Made by a program: the position numbers and the translations under genes
The notes under the pieces: generated by a model
Seen by the model: the letters and a program-made list of their open reading frames with translations, nothing else
Database searches by the model: none
Told to the model about the DNA's origin: nothing
Shown here: positions 37,688-46,736 of the stretch, in pieces
Layout: each line of letters opens with the position of its first letter
How positions within the stretch are numbered: position 1 is the first letter of the stretch
Assembly (NCBI GenBank): GCA_051861445.1
Contig: JBHYCS010000017.1
Coordinates: forward strand, 34,160-98,159
Origin: Parasediminibacterium sp051861445
GTDB lineage: Bacteria > Bacteroidota > Bacteroidia > Chitinophagales > Chitinophagaceae
Reading direction: 5' to 3'
DNA: 64,000 nt

Positions 37688-38296
37688 ATGATTGAAAATA
37701 AGCCCTCATATGATGATGCCTACTGTCTTATGAAAATTAAGGATGGTAATGAATTTTTTTTTAACCTCATTTTTGATAAATACAAGAGTAACTTATTCGA
37801 ATATCTTTTTAAAATATTAAAATCTAAGGAAGTAGCAGAAGAAATTGTATCTGATGTTTTTATTAAGCTTTGGCAAGGAAAAGAAATAATAACCGAAATA
37901 CAAAATTTTGAAGCCTTTATATACCGAGTTGCCTACAATAAAGCAATTGATTTTTTTAGAGCCTCTAAGCGTTCACCTAGCATGCAACAAGCAATTTGGG
38001 ATATTATTAATGATGTTCCCTCAACTGAGTATGCAGATAAAAATTTGATTCTCAAAAATTATGCAGCTCTTGTGTACGAAGCAATTGATCAACTTTCGCC
38101 ACAACGACAAAAAGTAATTAAACTACGTGTTGATGAGGAATTAAGCTATGCAGAAATTGCTCAAAAATTACAATTGTCTACCAATACTGTACGCAATCAC
38201 ATAGCAGCATCTATACAGTTTATTAAAGAGCATTTAGAAAAAAACAATTCCTTGTTTCTTACTTTTTTATATTTTTTTCAAAAATTTAGAGGTTAG
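37688..38296 (+). CDS. ECF-type RNA polymerase sigma-70 factor
   Basis: A 202-residue ECF sigma factor. Region 2 is FNLIFDKYKSNLFEYLFK to VAYNKAIDFFRASKR, and region 4 is LSPQRQKVIKLRVDEELSYAEIAQKLQLS with the TVRNHI recognition helix. The family with SusC, SusD and FecR partners is used for glycan-dependent control: substrate bound at an STN-containing SusC signals through FecR to release the sigma factor. The FecR gene here is not directly next; the TIM-barrel-like lipoprotein gene lies between. It is the first gene of the right arm. Confidence 0.94.
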   Translation: MIENKPSYDDAYCLMKIKDGNEFFFNLIFDKYKSNLFEYLFKILKSKEVAEEIVSDVFIKLWQGKEIITEIQNFEAFIYRVAYNKAIDFFRASKRSPSMQQAIWDIINDVPSTEYADKNLILKNYAALVYEAIDQLSPQRQKVIKLRVDEELSYAEIAQKLQLSTNTVRNHIAASIQFIKEHLEKNNSLFLTFLYFFQKFRG

Positions 38297-38654
38297 ATTA
38301 GTACATCCCTCTTTTTTTATCGTCATAGCTGTAGAATTAATGCTTTTCCATATGAAACAGGTAATAATAGAGCTATCTATTTGTTGTAATTTTTTGCCAT
38401 CAACATCTACAAAACAACGTTTAACCAATAATTCTCCTGGCTAAAATGCCTTTTATGTTATTGTGTATTCTGCTACAATATACCCATTATTATATCGATA
38501 GATAGTAAATGAGTAGCAATTATAGAATTATCGTAACAATATGTAAACGTAGAATTCGACAATTGTTTAATCATTCGAATGCACAAAAAAAGAGGTTTAA
38601 CCAACCAATATTAACAAACACAAACAAATTTTATTAATTTATAAATCCAGATGT
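38297..38654. other. 358-base intergenic region after the sigma-factor gene
   Basis: I see no gene. CCTCTTTTTTT near 38312 and AAAAAAAGAGG near 38585 are inverted but too far apart for a normal terminator. The length suggests a separate promoter for the lipoprotein gene, possibly read by the sigma factor itself. Confidence 0.45.
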
Positions 38655-39920
38655 ATGATCAATTACAATTACATCCTTTTCAATAAAAGCAGCCTTTTAC
38701 GAATAACATTACTGTTTGCCGTTGTTTTATTTTCTTTTTCTTGTAAAAAGAAAACAGAAACAGATACAACAAATAATAATACTACTATTCCAAGCGATTT
38801 AACTACACTAGAAAATTACAATTTTGTGCTAGGTACACATGCAATTTCTGGTAGCTATAAATTTACTAACGAAAATATGCTTGTAGAACAGGCAAAAAAA
38901 GTAAGAGAGTTAGGTTCTAATGTTTTGAAAATTACTTTAGGAAAAAACTCACCAGAAATTTATGGTATTAATGAAGTTGTAAAAAGTAACACCACCCTAG
39001 AATTATTTACAAACAATTTACCTTACAGAACAGTTTGTAATATGGATTTTAAGTACTTTTTCTTTTGGGTACATACACTTACAAACGTTGATTGGAAAAC
39101 CACTATCAATGCATCTCAAGAGCAAGTTTTGTATAACGAAATGTACAATTTTGTTACGCATTTACTTACAGTATATAACAATTCTGGAAAAACTTTCTTT
39201 ATAGGAAATTGGGAGGGAGATTGGTTATTAATTCCAAATTACGATAGAACTGTAACACCAAGTGCTACTTTATTGAACAACATGACAAAGTGGTTTCAAA
39301 TAAGACAAAGAGCAATTGATAATGCAAAAGCATCTTCAGCATCTAAAAATGTATTTGTGTATCATTATATAGAAGCAAATTTAGTTTTGAAAGGAATGAA
39401 TGGAGAAGCATGTGTAGCAGAGAGTGTTATTCCAAATGTTGATGTTGATTTAATTTCTTACTCAAGTTACGAAGCCATAAAAGATAAAACCTACGCTGTA
39501 AAGAAATCTACATTAGAAGCAATTTTTACATATTTAGAATCTAAACTTAAACCTAAATCTTCCTTGCCATTTAGTAGAAGAGTTTTCATTGGAGAATATG
39601 GTTATCAAGCAAATGCTTCTAAAACTGAAACTTTTCAAGCTCAGTTTAACGATACAAAAGATATCATGAGAATTTCTTTCGAGTTAAATATTCCATTTTC
39701 TCTCCATTGGCAGATGTATAATAACGAATACGAAAATGGAGTTTCAAAAGAAATGTCTTTAATAAATGAGGCAGGCTCAAAAACACGTATTTATTTCTTG
39801 CATCAAAATTTTTATAAAGCAATGAATACATATTTGAAAGATGAGCTAAAGAAAAATAGTGCTTATCCTTCAAGTGCTCAATTCAAAACAAAAGCATTAG
39901 ATGTTTTATCGAAGCTTTAA
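38655..39920 (+). CDS. Lipoprotein, putative clan-A TIM-barrel glycoside hydrolase of unrecognised family (copy 1)
   Basis: This 421-residue protein has a lipobox FSFSC (Cys30) followed by a Lys/Thr/Asn linker. The domain from about 52 (ENYNFVLGTHAI) to the end matches the protein at 51312 nearly end to end. Motifs suggest a TIM barrel: FIGNWEGDW (Glu187, beta-4-like acid/base position), HYIEANLVLKG (Glu240), IGEYGY (Glu314, beta-7-like nucleophile position), and LHWQMYNNEYENG (beta-8-like). I do not recognise the family. It is likely anchored at the outer membrane. The gene is wedged between the sigma factor and FecR. An endo-acting galactanase role is inferred, since no other endo-enzyme is seen. 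Confidence 0.7.
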   Translation: MINYNYILFNKSSLLRITLLFAVVLFSFSCKKKTETDTTNNNTTIPSDLTTLENYNFVLGTHAISGSYKFTNENMLVEQAKKVRELGSNVLKITLGKNSPEIYGINEVVKSNTTLELFTNNLPYRTVCNMDFKYFFFWVHTLTNVDWKTTINASQEQVLYNEMYNFVTHLLTVYNNSGKTFFIGNWEGDWLLIPNYDRTVTPSATLLNNMTKWFQIRQRAIDNAKASSASKNVFVYHYIEANLVLKGMNGEACVAESVIPNVDVDLISYSSYEAIKDKTYAVKKSTLEAIFTYLESKLKPKSSLPFSRRVFIGEYGYQANASKTETFQAQFNDTKDIMRISFELNIPFSLHWQMYNNEYENGVSKEMSLINEAGSKTRIYFLHQNFYKAMNTYLKDELKKNSAYPSSAQFKTKALDVLSKL

Positions 39921-39980
39921 AATTTTGAAGAATGGTTTCTAAAATCTAGTACACATAACGTTTACCTTATCACTCCTTTC

Positions 39981-41189
39981 ATGAATAATAATCAAACCGA
40001 GTTTTCAGAACTCTTTAATAAATACATATCTAACAAACTTACTTCAGACGAATACAGTAAGTTTTGGAAACTCATGAATGAGGATACTGATGAAGTATTA
40101 ACAAATGCAGAACTAGAAAAGTTATGGAATGACAATAAAGCAAACAACGACATACAAACAAACACAACTTTTTCAAAAGTAAATGAGTACCTTTTAGATA
40201 ATCAAGATAATAGTGTTGAAAAACCAGCGTTAAAAAGGAAAATAGGAATATTGAAGAGCTTATGGAAGTATCGTTCAGTAGCAGCTGTAATCGTAATGAT
40301 TACTATTTCTTCAATCTTATTTTTTTACAATAAAAATGATAATCAAAAAATAGTACAAACAAATAAAACTGTTCAACCAAAACACGACTTACTTCCTGGT
40401 GTAAACAAGGCCGTTTTAAAATTAGCAGATGGAAGTTCAATTATATTAGATAGCACAGGTAAAGGAGTTATAGCAAACCAAGGCAATGTAAAAATTATTA
40501 AAAACCAAAATGGTCAATTGGTTTATACAGTTGATGGAGTGGTTTCAAATTCTATTCTCTACAATACACTAGAAATACCAAGAGGAGGACAGTACAAAAT
40601 TGTTTTACCAGATGGTAGTAATGTTTGGCTAAATGCAGCTTCTAAGTTAAAATACCCTGTTCAATTTGTAGGTTCAGAAAGAAGGGTAGAAGTATCTGGT
40701 GAGGCTTACTTTGAAATTGCAAAAAATCCCTTAAAACCATTTAAGGTACAGTTAGAAAAAATGGAGGTTGAGGTTTTAGGCACTCATTTTAATATAAAAG
40801 CATATACAGATGAAGATATAATAAAGACTACTTTGTTGGAAGGGAAAGTCAAAATAAATACGAATAGCAAAACCATACAATTAATACCTGGACAACAAGC
40901 ACAACTTAAAACAAGTGGAAATTTAAAAGTTTTAGACAATGTAGATTTAGAGGAAACAGTTGCATGGAAAGAAGGAAACTTTCATTTCGAAAATAGTGAT
41001 ATATATGATGTAATGAACCAGATTTCTCGTTGGTACGATGTTGATGTAGTGGTAAAAAGACCTATTAAAAAACAATTTATCGGTAATATTTCTAGAAATG
41101 TAAAATTATCGCAAGTGCTTTCGATGTTGGAGCAAACGGGAGAAATAAAATTTTCATTTGAAGGCAAAAAAGTTATTGTGAATCCATAA
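39981..41189 (+). CDS. FecR-family anti-sigma factor
   Basis: This 402-residue inner-membrane protein has a cytoplasmic N-terminal anti-sigma region (1-90, FSELFNKYISNKLTSDEY), one membrane segment (about 98-116, VAAVIVMITISSILFFY), the FecR domain (about 190-290, IPRGGQYKIVLPDGSNVWLN), and a C-terminal DUF4974-like domain ending EIKFSFEGKKVIVNP, which is similar to an STN fold. It is expected to hold the sigma factor encoded at 37688 inactive until the STN domain of the next SusC signals. It is followed by a 9-pair hairpin, then susC. Confidence 0.94.
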   Translation: MNNNQTEFSELFNKYISNKLTSDEYSKFWKLMNEDTDEVLTNAELEKLWNDNKANNDIQTNTTFSKVNEYLLDNQDNSVEKPALKRKIGILKSLWKYRSVAAVIVMITISSILFFYNKNDNQKIVQTNKTVQPKHDLLPGVNKAVLKLADGSSIILDSTGKGVIANQGNVKIIKNQNGQLVYTVDGVVSNSILYNTLEIPRGGQYKIVLPDGSNVWLNAASKLKYPVQFVGSERRVEVSGEAYFEIAKNPLKPFKVQLEKMEVEVLGTHFNIKAYTDEDIIKTTLLEGKVKINTNSKTIQLIPGQQAQLKTSGNLKVLDNVDLEETVAWKEGNFHFENSDIYDVMNQISRWYDVDVVVKRPIKKQFIGNISRNVKLSQVLSMLEQTGEIKFSFEGKKVIVNP

Positions 41190-41236
41190 ATTTTTAAAAC
41201 ATGTAAAATATCCTACAAAATAAAGCCGCCAAAAAA

Positions 41237-41261
41237 CCGGAAGTGGTCGCAACACTTCCGG
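41237..41261 (+). other. Strong hairpin in the fecR-susC leader
   Basis: CCGGAAGTG (41237-41245) pairs perfectly with CACTTCCGG (41253-41261) around a 7-base loop. It is GC-rich in an AT-rich background. No T run follows, so it is unlikely to be a terminator. It lies 66 bases before the chosen susC ATG and could act on RNA stability or translation of susC. Confidence 0.7.
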
Positions 41262-41326
41262 CACAAAGGGCTTCCAATTTTAATCATTATTCCGAATGTT
41301 TATTGTATCACCCAAAAAGCAAAACT

Positions 41327-44300
41327 ATGACATTTAAAGCTTTTAATTTTCTTCAAAAGCGAAAATTTATCAAAACCGGCCCACAGGCTATGCGGGCATT
41401 TTTAATTATGAAGCTTACTGCCGTACTTATTTTAGCTACCAGTTTACAATTGTTTGCCAAGACTTATTCGCAAACAGTTACGCTTGCATTTAAAAATGTA
41501 TCTTTTCAAAAAGTTTTAAAAGAAATAAAAAAACAAACTAGCTACAATTATGTGTGTACATCAGATATGATTGATTTGGTTGGTAATGTTAATTTAAATG
41601 CCACTAATGCATCTGTAACCGATGTATTAAAAAATTGTCTTCAAAATACTTCTCTCACGTATTCAATTGTAGAGAAAACAATTGTAATTAAGCCAAAAAT
41701 AAATACCGAGGTTCCAAAGATTGATGTTATTGAAACAGTTCTTGTAAACATTGTGGTAAGTGGAAAAATTACTGATGAAAAAGGAACGCCACTGCAAGGA
41801 GCAGCTGTTTTAATTAAAGGAACCAATAAAGGTGTTAGTACAGATGCAAATGGCGAATTTAAAATTAGCATACCAGATAATTCGTCTATGATTCTTGTTG
41901 TGACTTATGTAGGTATGCAGAGTAAAGAAATTAACGTTAAAGGAGAAACGAATGTTGTTGTTTCAATGAAAAAATCGGAAGGTGAAACACAAGAAATTGT
42001 AGTTGTAGGATATGGTACACAAAAAAAAGCTTCTGTAACAGGTGCAGTTGCACAAGTAGGAACAAAAGAACTACTATCTGCACCAGCATCTAATACATCA
42101 CAATTATTGGTAGGTAGAATGCCTGGTCTTATTTCTAAAACAGCTAGTGGATTGCCAGGAGCAGACAATGCTAGTTTACAAATTAGAGGATATGGAAATG
42201 CTTTAATTCTTGTGGATGGTTTGCCAACTCCATTCAATAGAATTGATCCGAATGATATTGAATCTATTTCTATATTGAAAGATGCATCAGCATCTATTTA
42301 CGGTGCTAGAGCTGGTAATGGTGTAATTCTAGTAACTACAAAGCGTGGAAAATCAGGTGAACCACAAATTACTTATTCTGGTACATACACTTCTCAAATG
42401 CCGTCTTCTTTTCAAAACACCGTAAATGCAGGCGATTGGGCAGAACTACGCAGAGAAGCTGCTTTAAATTACGGCTTAAGTCCAGGAGAATTTACAGAAG
42501 AAGTGGTAAATAAATTTAAAGCAGGAACAGAAGCAAATTTCCAATCTTATAATTGGCGTAAAGCTTTGTTTAGAAATAGTGCACCAATGGTACAACATAG
42601 CATTACGGTAAGTGGTGGTTCTTCTAATATAAAATATTTCGGATCTGTGGGTATGACAGACCAACAAAGTGTTTTCACTTCTGAGGGTTATTATTACAAA
42701 CGATACAATTCAAGATTAAATGTAGACGCTAATATTTCTAAAAATCTATCTCTGCGTTTTGATTTGCAATATCGTTTTGACCAAGACCAAAAAGTCGGTT
42801 CTATAGATGATGTTATGGTAGATTTCAGTACAGCTCAACCCCGTTATTCACCCTATTTACCAGACCCTACTAAAAATTCATATACAGGTTTTCAAGGTAG
42901 AAACCCAATTTTAAGAACCGATGAAAATAGAAAAGGCTACGATTGTTCAAGCACTAATTTCTTCAATGGTCAAATCGGACTTAGCTATAAAGTTCCTTTC
43001 GTTTCAGGTTTACGTATTGGTGCAGATTTCGTATTAAGCCAATCTGCTGATTATACCAAAGTATTTAGTTTACCTGCAGAAGTACATTCCTATGATTACG
43101 ATACCAAAGCTTATACCTATTTAGCTAATCAAGGAAATTTTATTACTTTAAGAGAAACATCAGCACGTTACTTCCAACTTTATCCTATGTTAAAAATAAA
43201 CTATGATAGAGAATTTGGTAAGCATAAAATAAGTGCTATGGGAATAGCTGAACAAATTGAAAGTGGAAGTAACTCATTAATGGCTTTTCGAAGAGATTTA
43301 CTTTCGCCTGCCATTCAACAACTTTCTTCTGGCGGTCAAGATTTTCAGGATAATACTGGTGGTCAAAGCCAAAGTGCAAGAATCGCTTATATTGGAAAAT
43401 TAAATTATGAATTTGCAGGCAAATATTTAGCCGAATTTATTTTAAGAGCCGATGCTAGTGCAAATTTCCCACCAAACAGTAGATGGGGCTATTTTCCCGG
43501 AATTTCAGCAGGTTGGGTTTTTTCTAGAGAAGAGTTTATGCGTGGCACAAGTTCATGGCTTTCAAATGGTAAGTTAAGACTCTCATACGGAAAATCTGGT
43601 AACGACGGTAATAGCCAGTTTGCTTATCTTGCTGGATACGATATTGATGCAAATGGATTTATTATTGGTAATAAATACTACAATACAATTAGTATCAATG
43701 CATTGCCAAATCCTGTTATTAGTTGGGAAGAAATGACGAACTATAATGTGGGTATCGACTTGAGATTGTTTAGAGGAAAGGTTAATATAGAAGCAAATGT
43801 ATTTTATAGACTTAGAGACAAAATTTTAGGACGTAAGCAAAGAACTGTTCCGGCCAATTTTGGTGCTACTCCTCCATTAGAAAATATCAATCAGCAAAGT
43901 AATAGAGGTTTTGAATTAATGGTTGAGTATAGACCTAAAGTAAAGAATGTACAACTCTCCATCATGCCTACATTCACATTAACTCAGAATAAATGGGAGT
44001 ACATGGATGAAACAGCTTATACCGATCCTGATCAAATAAGATTATATCAGATGACAGGCAGATCGGCTAACCTTTCTTTCGGTTATAAATCAAATGGCAT
44101 ATTCATGTCTCAAGATGAAATTAATAAACTTAATTTTAATCAAGATGGTATAGGCAATGGAACATTGAAGCCAGGTGACATTCGTTATGTAGATTTAAAT
44201 AATGATGGCATATTAGATTGGAGAGATCAAGATGTTATCGGAAAAGGAACATTCCCTGAAATAGTATATAGTTTAGTAATGGGTGGAACCTATAAAGGAT

Positions 44301-44767
44301 TCTCTCTTGAAATGTTATGGCAAGGTTCAACAGGATTTAATTTTTATGTTTCTGGTGCTGCTGCTTCTATGTTCTCAAATGAGTCAATACCTTATGATTA
44401 TCATTATACGTATCGTTGGCAACCAGATCCGGCTAATCCAACCAATAACATTAATCCAAAGGCTCAATTGCCTGCTTCTTCTTTAGGGTTAAATCCTAAC
44501 AATATAAAACGTTCAGATTTTTGGATGAAAGATGCAACGTTTATTCGTTTAAGAAATATAAATGTTTCCTACAGTTTTAGTGGAAGTTGGTTAAAGAAAA
44601 TGGGATTCAAAAACTTACAAGTATTTTCTTCAGCCACAAATTTAATAACGTTTAGTAAGCTAGGTTTTTATAAGAACACGTTTGACCCTGATGCAAATTT
44701 AAGCGGAGAGGGACGTAACTATCCAATTCATAAAAACATTGCTTTAGGAGTAAGATTTACACTTTAA
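41327..44767 (+). CDS. SusC/RagA-family TonB-dependent transporter with STN signalling domain
   Basis: ATG 41327 is chosen (1146 residues); the longer open frame begins inside the leader hairpin. It has an extended basic N-terminus and signal peptide (MKLTAVLILATSLQLFAKTYSQ), an STN domain (LAFKNVSFQKVLKEIKKQT), a carboxypeptidase-regulatory-like domain (ISGKI-type strand, then GTNKGVSTDANGEF), the TonB-box region (EIVVVGYGTQKKASVTGAV), a plug with DASASIYGARAGNGVILVTTKRG, and a barrel ending HKNIALGVRFTL. The STN domain talks to FecR across the periplasm. It imports oligosaccharides and senses substrate. The gene is directly followed by susD. Confidence 0.96.
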   Translation: MTFKAFNFLQKRKFIKTGPQAMRAFLIMKLTAVLILATSLQLFAKTYSQTVTLAFKNVSFQKVLKEIKKQTSYNYVCTSDMIDLVGNVNLNATNASVTDVLKNCLQNTSLTYSIVEKTIVIKPKINTEVPKIDVIETVLVNIVVSGKITDEKGTPLQGAAVLIKGTNKGVSTDANGEFKISIPDNSSMILVVTYVGMQSKEINVKGETNVVVSMKKSEGETQEIVVVGYGTQKKASVTGAVAQVGTKELLSAPASNTSQLLVGRMPGLISKTASGLPGADNASLQIRGYGNALILVDGLPTPFNRIDPNDIESISILKDASASIYGARAGNGVILVTTKRGKSGEPQITYSGTYTSQMPSSFQNTVNAGDWAELRREAALNYGLSPGEFTEEVVNKFKAGTEANFQSYNWRKALFRNSAPMVQHSITVSGGSSNIKYFGSVGMTDQQSVFTSEGYYYKRYNSRLNVDANISKNLSLRFDLQYRFDQDQKVGSIDDVMVDFSTAQPRYSPYLPDPTKNSYTGFQGRNPILRTDENRKGYDCSSTNFFNGQIGLSYKVPFVSGLRIGADFVLSQSADYTKVFSLPAEVHSYDYDTKAYTYLANQGNFITLRETSARYFQLYPMLKINYDREFGKHKISAMGIAEQIESGSNSLMAFRRDLLSPAIQQLSSGGQDFQDNTGGQSQSARIAYIGKLNYEFAGKYLAEFILRADASANFPPNSRWGYFPGISAGWVFSREEFMRGTSSWLSNGKLRLSYGKSGNDGNSQFAYLAGYDIDANGFIIGNKYYNTISINALPNPVISWEEMTNYNVGIDLRLFRGKVNIEANVFYRLRDKILGRKQRTVPANFGATPPLENINQQSNRGFELMVEYRPKVKNVQLSIMPTFTLTQNKWEYMDETAYTDPDQIRLYQMTGRSANLSFGYKSNGIFMSQDEINKLNFNQDGIGNGTLKPGDIRYVDLNNDGILDWRDQDVIGKGTFPEIVYSLVMGGTYKGFSLEMLWQGSTGFNFYVSGAAASMFSNESIPYDYHYTYRWQPDPANPTNNINPKAQLPASSLGLNPNNIKRSDFWMKDATFIRLRNINVSYSFSGSWLKKMGFKNLQVFSSATNLITFSKLGFYKNTFDPDANLSGEGRNYPIHKNIALGVRFTL

Positions 44768-44777
44768 AAAAACCATT

Positions 44778-46562
44778 ATGAAAAAGATAATAATATTTTC
44801 ACTATTACTAACAACTGTATTTAGTTGTTCAAAAGTTCTTGATATTAAACCACTTGATATTATTAGTGATGCAGATGTTTTTAAAGATAAAAACTTAATT
44901 GATGCTAATTTATTAAGTCTATACAATAGAACAAAGTTTCAAGAACTTGGTAAAGACGAAAACTTTAATATGGGCTTATTAGCTGGTCCTGGTGGTGAAT
45001 GCCGACCTTTTGGCGATTGGCAAGATCCTTATATTGTTTCAATTAAAATTTTTGATAATACAGGGCCAGGCGTTTTAGACTATTGGGCCTATACAGCAAT
45101 TAGACAGATTAATGAGTTTATTTATGGCGTTAATAACTCAACTTTTGAACAATCATTTAAAGACCAAAAAATTAGTGAAGCTCGTTTTCTTAGAGCATTC
45201 ATTTATTTTCAAATGGTAAAAAGGTTTGGTGGTGTTCCAATAATTACTAAAGTGCTAAAGCTAACCGATTCTGAGGCAGAATTGTACCCTGCTCGTAACA
45301 AAGAAGCCGAAGTGTATGATTTTATTGGAAAAGAGGTAGATGAAATTGCAGCGTTTTTACCATCTACTTATACCGATAAGGATTACAGTAGACCAACGAA
45401 ATTTGCTGCTTACGCTTTAAAAAGTAGAGCCTTTTTGTATGCAGGTAGTATCGCAAAATTTGGAACTGTTGCATTAGATGGTATTGTTGGCATTCCTGCA
45501 ACTGAAGCAAACAGATATTTTACAGGATCTTTCGATGCTTCTAAATTAATTATGGATAATACTGCGTTTGCTTTATACAATAAAGTTCCAACAGATGCTG
45601 TAAAAAACTTTACCCAATTATTTACTGATGAAAAAGATAATCCAGAAATAATTTTTGGAGTTCAATGGGATGCAAAATTAAATAAAGGTCATTCTTGGGA
45701 TGCTCTATGTACGCCTGCTGGCTTTACATCTGGATGGAACTCTAATTTCAATGTTTTCCTCGAATTTGTTGATTTATTTGACTATCAAGATGGAAGATCA
45801 GGAGTTGTTAACCGTACTTTGCTAACCAATAACAGATTGCATGATATTGATTCTCTATTTGGACAAAGAGATGCTCGTTTTAGAGCTTCAACATTTTATC
45901 CTGAATGTATTTGGCAAGGTAAAAAGGTATTCTTTCACTCAAGCACTAGATATAGAAATGAAAGTAACCAAGTAGTAACAAGCACAAGTGAAACTTTTTT
46001 AATTCCTAATTCTGTTTCTCCTCAATTTCCTGATGGTATTTATGCTAAAGCACCAAATCGTAACACACAAAAAACAGGTATTCATGTACGTAAAAGATGT
46101 GATGAGTTACTAACACCAGCAGCTAGCGGACAATCTAGTACTGATTTTATTGTTTTTAGATTTGGAGAAATTTTATTAAACTATGCAGAAGCTGCTTTTT
46201 ATTTAAACAGAAATACAGAAGCATTGACTGCTGTAAATATGGTTAGGCAAAGATCTAAAATGCCAAATCGTACAACTATATCAGAAGCTAATATTAGACA
46301 AGAAAGACAAGTAGAATTGGCTTTTGAAGAACATAGATTCTGGGATTTACGTAGATGGAGAATTGCAGAACAAGTACTACACAACAAACGCTTTCAAGGT
46401 TTAAATTATGTGTACGATTTTAATGCTAAAAAGTACATTATTACTTTAAAAAATGCCGAAGGTGCAGCTAGAGTATTTTTACCTCAGCATTACTATTTAC
46501 CATTAGGCAACGGAAGAATTGCAGATAATCCTAAGCTTGTAGAAAATCCTTTTTATAACTAA
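44778..46562 (+). CDS. SusD/RagB-family glycan-binding lipoprotein (right arm)
   Basis: A 594-residue SusD-like protein with a lipobox VFSC (Cys14) followed by SKVLDIKPLDIISDADVFKD. The TPR part (ARFLRAFIYFQMVKRFGGVPIIT) and RagB end (FRFGEILLNYAEAAFYLN, RQERQVELAFEEHRFWDLRRW, NPKLVENPFYN) are complete. It begins 10 bases after susC, so the two are co-translated. It caps the second SusC on the cell surface. The sequence differs clearly from the left-arm SusD, which suggests binding of a different part or size of the substrate. Confidence 0.95.
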   Translation: MKKIIIFSLLLTTVFSCSKVLDIKPLDIISDADVFKDKNLIDANLLSLYNRTKFQELGKDENFNMGLLAGPGGECRPFGDWQDPYIVSIKIFDNTGPGVLDYWAYTAIRQINEFIYGVNNSTFEQSFKDQKISEARFLRAFIYFQMVKRFGGVPIITKVLKLTDSEAELYPARNKEAEVYDFIGKEVDEIAAFLPSTYTDKDYSRPTKFAAYALKSRAFLYAGSIAKFGTVALDGIVGIPATEANRYFTGSFDASKLIMDNTAFALYNKVPTDAVKNFTQLFTDEKDNPEIIFGVQWDAKLNKGHSWDALCTPAGFTSGWNSNFNVFLEFVDLFDYQDGRSGVVNRTLLTNNRLHDIDSLFGQRDARFRASTFYPECIWQGKKVFFHSSTRYRNESNQVVTSTSETFLIPNSVSPQFPDGIYAKAPNRNTQKTGIHVRKRCDELLTPAASGQSSTDFIVFRFGEILLNYAEAAFYLNRNTEALTAVNMVRQRSKMPNRTTISEANIRQERQVELAFEEHRFWDLRRWRIAEQVLHNKRFQGLNYVYDFNAKKYIITLKNAEGAARVFLPQHYYLPLGNGRIADNPKLVENPFYN

Positions 46563-46639
46563 TTTCTGAAGTAGTTACAGCCAAAATTAGTAGCTGTGTA
46601 TTAGTGCAAATCAATTTTGAATCCATTTATAGAAATTTT

Positions 46640-46680
46640 CAAGGCAGTTGAGTTAAAACTCAACGCCTTGATTTGTTTTG
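46640..46680 (+). terminator. Hairpin with T-rich tail between susD and the sulfatase
   Basis: CAAGGC (46640-46645) pairs with GCCTTG (46665-46670), and GTTGAGT with ACTCAAC inside, with one bulged A. ATTTGTTTTG follows. It could stop part of the transcripts after susCD and lower enzyme levels relative to the transporter. Confidence 0.55.
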
Positions 46681-46736
46681 CAGTTCCTAAAACTTTATAA
46701 ATTAATTAGGCTTACAAGCCTTTGAAAATTTTTAGT

